Source: Sinomonas atrocyanea
GTDB taxonomy: Bacteria > Actinomycetota > Actinomycetes > Actinomycetales > Micrococcaceae
Length of the DNA stretch: 64,000 nucleotides
Direction: 5' to 3'
Assembly: GCF_030811715.1 (NCBI RefSeq)
Contig: NZ_JAUSRH010000007.1
Coordinates: 159,397-223,396 of the forward strand
In this document: piece after piece, positions 62,220-64,000 of the stretch
How positions within the stretch are numbered: the first letter of the stretch is position 1
How the letters are laid out: each line of letters starts with the position of its first letter
Made by a program: the position numbers and the translations under genes
The notes under the pieces: generated by a model
Told to the model about the DNA's origin: nothing
What the model saw: the letters and a program-made list of their open reading frames with translations, nothing else
Database searches by the model: none

Positions 62220-63125
62220 GTGCCGGACGCGACTCCCCTGACCCCGCCCCAGCGGGCCCTCGTCGACGCGTGGTTCCCGGGCTGGGACCTCGAGGAGGAC
62301 CTCTCGTGGGGGCTGCAGGGCATCGCGGTGCTCCGCCTCGCGACGGCGGCGGGCCCGGTGGTCATCAAGGCGTCCGAGACGAGGCACCACCTCGTCCGTG
62401 AGGCCCGCGCCCACCGGCAGATGACCGGCCCGCTCCTGGCCCTGGACCCGCCCCGCGCAGCGCGCCTGCTCCACGCGGACACGCGGGCAGGCGTGGTCGC
62501 TGCCTCGTGGCTCCCCGGGAGCCTCGTCGAGGGCAGCGGGCACGAGCGCTCGCCCGAGGTGTTCCGGCAGGCCGGCGAGCTCCTGGCGCGCGTGCACGTG
62601 CCCAGGGAGCGGACCGCCGGCTACGACCCTGCGGTGCTGAACAAGGTCGGCGACTTCCTCGCCCGCGCGGCCGGCCTCGCCCCGCCGGAGCACCTGCGGG
62701 CGGCCGAGCGCCTCGCCGCCGCACACCGCTCCGGGCCCCGCTGGCTGTCCGCGACCCACGGCGACTACAGCCCGCGGAACTGGGTGCTCGACGGCGCTCC
62801 CTCCTCCGGCGCCCTCCTGCGCGTCATCGACTGGGGCCGGGCGGGCTACCGCCCCTGGGTCACCGACCTCGTCCGCCTGGAGCACCAGTGGTTCCAGCCG
62901 ACCACGGACCCGGCGCCCCGCTCCGGCGGGCACGACGGCGGCGGGCTGCGGGCGGCGTTCTACGCAGGCTACGGCCGCGACCCCGCCGAGGAACCGGACT
63001 CGTGGCGGCTGGACAACATCCTGCAGGCGCTCGGGACCATCGTCTGGTCCCGTGAGGTCGGCGACGCCGCGTTCGAGGAGGAGGGGCGGCGCATGCTCGC
63101 CCGCGTCGTCGACTGGTTCGCCTGA
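62220..63125 (+). CDS. Aminoglycoside phosphotransferase-fold kinase family protein
   Basis: The 301-residue product starts with GTG 62220 (PDATPLTPPQRALVDAWFPG). It has an APH/choline-kinase fold: a lysine for ATP (VVIKASE, K50), catalytic loop HGDYSPRNW (H180, D182, N187) and metal-binding VIDWGRAG (D204). Most family members in genomes are not resistance enzymes; a metabolite kinase is equally likely. No resistance phenotype is claimed. Confidence 0.87.
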   Translation: MPDATPLTPPQRALVDAWFPGWDLEEDLSWGLQGIAVLRLATAAGPVVIKASETRHHLVREARAHRQMTGPLLALDPPRAARLLHADTRAGVVAASWLPGSLVEGSGHERSPEVFRQAGELLARVHVPRERTAGYDPAVLNKVGDFLARAAGLAPPEHLRAAERLAAAHRSGPRWLSATHGDYSPRNWVLDGAPSSGALLRVIDWGRAGYRPWVTDLVRLEHQWFQPTTDPAPRSGGHDGGGLRAAFYAGYGRDPAEEPDSWRLDNILQALGTIVWSREVGDAAFEEEGRRMLARVVDWFA

Positions 63126-63132
63126 CCGGCGC

Positions 63133-63363
63133 TCAGACCGCGGCCGGGCGGTGCCCCTGCTTGGCGAGCTGGATCTGCTCGTACACGTGGTGGCGCAGCT
63201 CGGTGAAGCGCGGGAGGGCGCGCGTCTCGAGCTGGTCCCGCTCGGCCGGCAGGTCGATCACGAGGTCCTCCTGCACCACGGTGGGCGAGGAGGAGAGGAT
63301 GATGACGCGCTGTCCATGAGCAGCACCTCGGGCTGGTAGGCCACCGCGCGGGCGATCGCGACT
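63133..63363 (-). pseudogene. Remnant of a SsuB/TauB-type ABC transporter ATPase
   Basis: Two pieces of an aliphatic sulfonate/nitrate-type ABC ATPase survive. RVAIARAVAYQPEVLLMD is the signature-to-Walker-B segment. After a two-base shift at about 63310 comes RVIILSSSPTVVQEDLVIDL and the C-terminal LPRFTELRHHVYEQIQLAKQ, ending at TGA 63133-63135. The H-loop region and the N-terminal half with Walker A are missing. The deletion and frameshift show that it is dead. Confidence 0.75.
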
Positions 63364-63828
63364 CTAGGCCGCGGTGTCGCGGCGCCGGAACCCCGCCACG
63401 GCGGCCGCGAGCGGCACCGCCGACGTCGCCGCCGCGACGCCCACGCTCGGCCAGTCGAGCCCGAGCCTCTCGGCAACGGCGCGGGCGCTCGGGCGGTCGG
63501 CCCGGCCCCTGAGGCGGCCGAGGTAATCGACGTGCTCGAGCCCCGTGAGCCGCGGATAGAGCGCCGGCTCCCCGGGCACGTACCCGACCACGCGTTAGAC
63601 GGACACCGCCTCCCGCCACGTGTCGAGGCCGTAGACGCGCGCCGAGCCGGCCGTGGGGCGCAGCATGCCCACGAGCATCCTCATCGTGGTGGTCTTCCCG
63701 GCCCCGTTCGGCCCCAGGTATCCGAAGACCTCCCCCTGCTCGATCTCGAGGCTCACCGCATCGAGCGCCGGTGTCCTGTGGAACCACTTGGTCAGGCCGT
63801 CCAGGACGACCGGCACCTCAGTGCGCAT
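63364..63828 (-). pseudogene. Broken ABC ATPase fused by deletion to a permease C-terminus
   Basis: The 5' part (63595-63828) encodes [20 protein letters not shown] and Walker [12 protein letters not shown] of a CcmA/DrrA-type ATPase. It ends in an in-frame TAA at 63595-63597. Past the stop the same frame continues GYVPGEPALYPRLTGLEHVD to AERLGLD, then jumps to AAAVAGFRRRDTAA, which looks like the C-terminus of an ABC-2 permease, with a stop at 63364. The Walker B and signature regions are gone. A nonsense mutation plus an internal deletion is the simplest reading. Confidence 0.8.
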
Positions 63829-63916
63829 GCCGCCAGTATCGGGGCGGCTGGTGGGGGCGTGTAGGGCCGAAGGGCGCTGTGGTGGTGTGGTGGGTGGGTG
63901 GTGTCTTTAAGTGCGG

Positions 63917-63948
63917 GAGCCCCCCGACCCTGGTGGGTTGGGGGGCTC
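63917..63948 (-). terminator. Hairpin after the rRNA operon
   Basis: GAGCCCCCC (63917-63925) pairs with GGGGGGCTC (63940-63948), extended inward by a few pairs. It sits 14 bp beyond the 5S rRNA 3' end on the minus strand, so it is the probable rRNA operon terminator. Confidence 0.8.
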
Positions 63949-63961
63949 GACCGTGTGGTGT

Positions 63962-64000
63962 TGTCCGGCGGTGTCCTACTCTCCCACACCCTGGCGGGTG
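63962..64000 (-). rRNA. rrf: 5S ribosomal RNA, 3' end only
   Basis: Read on the minus strand, the last 39 bases contain AGGGTGTGGGAGAGTAGGAC and ACCGCCGGACA, the 3' end of actinobacterial 5S rRNA. The rest of the gene and the rRNA operon lie beyond the window. Confidence 0.9.

Noticed and set aside
62220..63125. Antibiotic resistance gene
   Set aside because: The APH fold is shared by many metabolic kinases; nothing in the sequence or context shows resistance.

Overview
The window looks like chromosome from a high-GC Gram-positive bacterium, most likely a Micrococcaceae actinobacterium of the Arthrobacter/Sinomonas type. The evidence is very high GC, GTG and apparently leaderless starts, a Ku plus Pol-PE-Lig LigD pair, an actinobacterial dCTP deaminase, an HTH-MurA fusion and a 5S rRNA 3' end at the right edge. 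No plasmid, phage or CRISPR signature was seen. Genus is an inference. Layout: 1-5051 holds NHEJ repair (Ku, partial; LigD) around a flavodoxin and a membrane protein. 5094-15296 is one metabolic island for 5-oxoproline and probably D-glutamate. It has a DUF1445 hydro-lyase/D-glutamate cyclase and an MFS carrier on the minus strand, then on the plus strand PxpA, a fused PxpB-PxpC, a biotin carboxylase-BCCP, a GntR regulator, and DUF969, DUF979 and DUF2891 proteins. Copies of TTGTT(C/G)AACAA lie at both promoter regions of this island and probably are the GntR operators. 15351-21656 holds an MFS exporter, glutathione peroxidase, a channel-like membrane protein, a quinone-reductase-like dehydrogenase, the HTH-MurA protein and a VOC protein. 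21736-24860 is a thiamine-type ECF transporter (YkoE, YkoD, YkoC) under a TPP riboswitch. 25685-32063 is a complete Mrp Na+/H+ antiporter operon. 34060-35742 is a KhtT/KhtU-like K+/H+ antiporter pair. 36787-40916 is lactate utilisation (LutABC with a divergent LldR-type regulator and a TGGTCTGACCA operator). 41089-55764 holds dCTP deaminase, a secreted CAP protein, permeases, GlxA-, LysR- and GntR-type regulators, tRNA-Gly(CCC), PanD, an AEC transporter and a HerA-like ATPase. 55846-61928 holds a DUF559-type endonuclease-like protein, a thioredoxin-NHL protein, a CopD-CtaG fusion and HU. 62220-64000 holds a phosphotransferase, a set of broken ABC-transporter fragments and a partial 5S rRNA. 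The most unusual property is a set of short interspersed repeats. (1) A 21-bp tandem repeat occurs at seven loci; its period is a multiple of three, so it adds heptapeptide repeats inside LigD, PxpBC and LutC and elsewhere fills intergenic gaps up to or across stop codons. (2) Three elements of about 90-97 bp have terminal inverted repeats AATCCGACCGGCTTT/AAAGCCGGTCGGATT; two of them bracket the endonuclease-like gene, and one supplies its C-terminus. (3) A palindrome AGAAGTGCACTTCT recurs in pairs or arrays with about 50-bp spacing. (4) A GCACGACGCCGGC motif occurs both in terminator-like hairpins and in coding linkers (as HDAG). (5) A roughly 436-bp non-coding block has IS21-like inverted ends. 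All calls are by eye; no database search was run.
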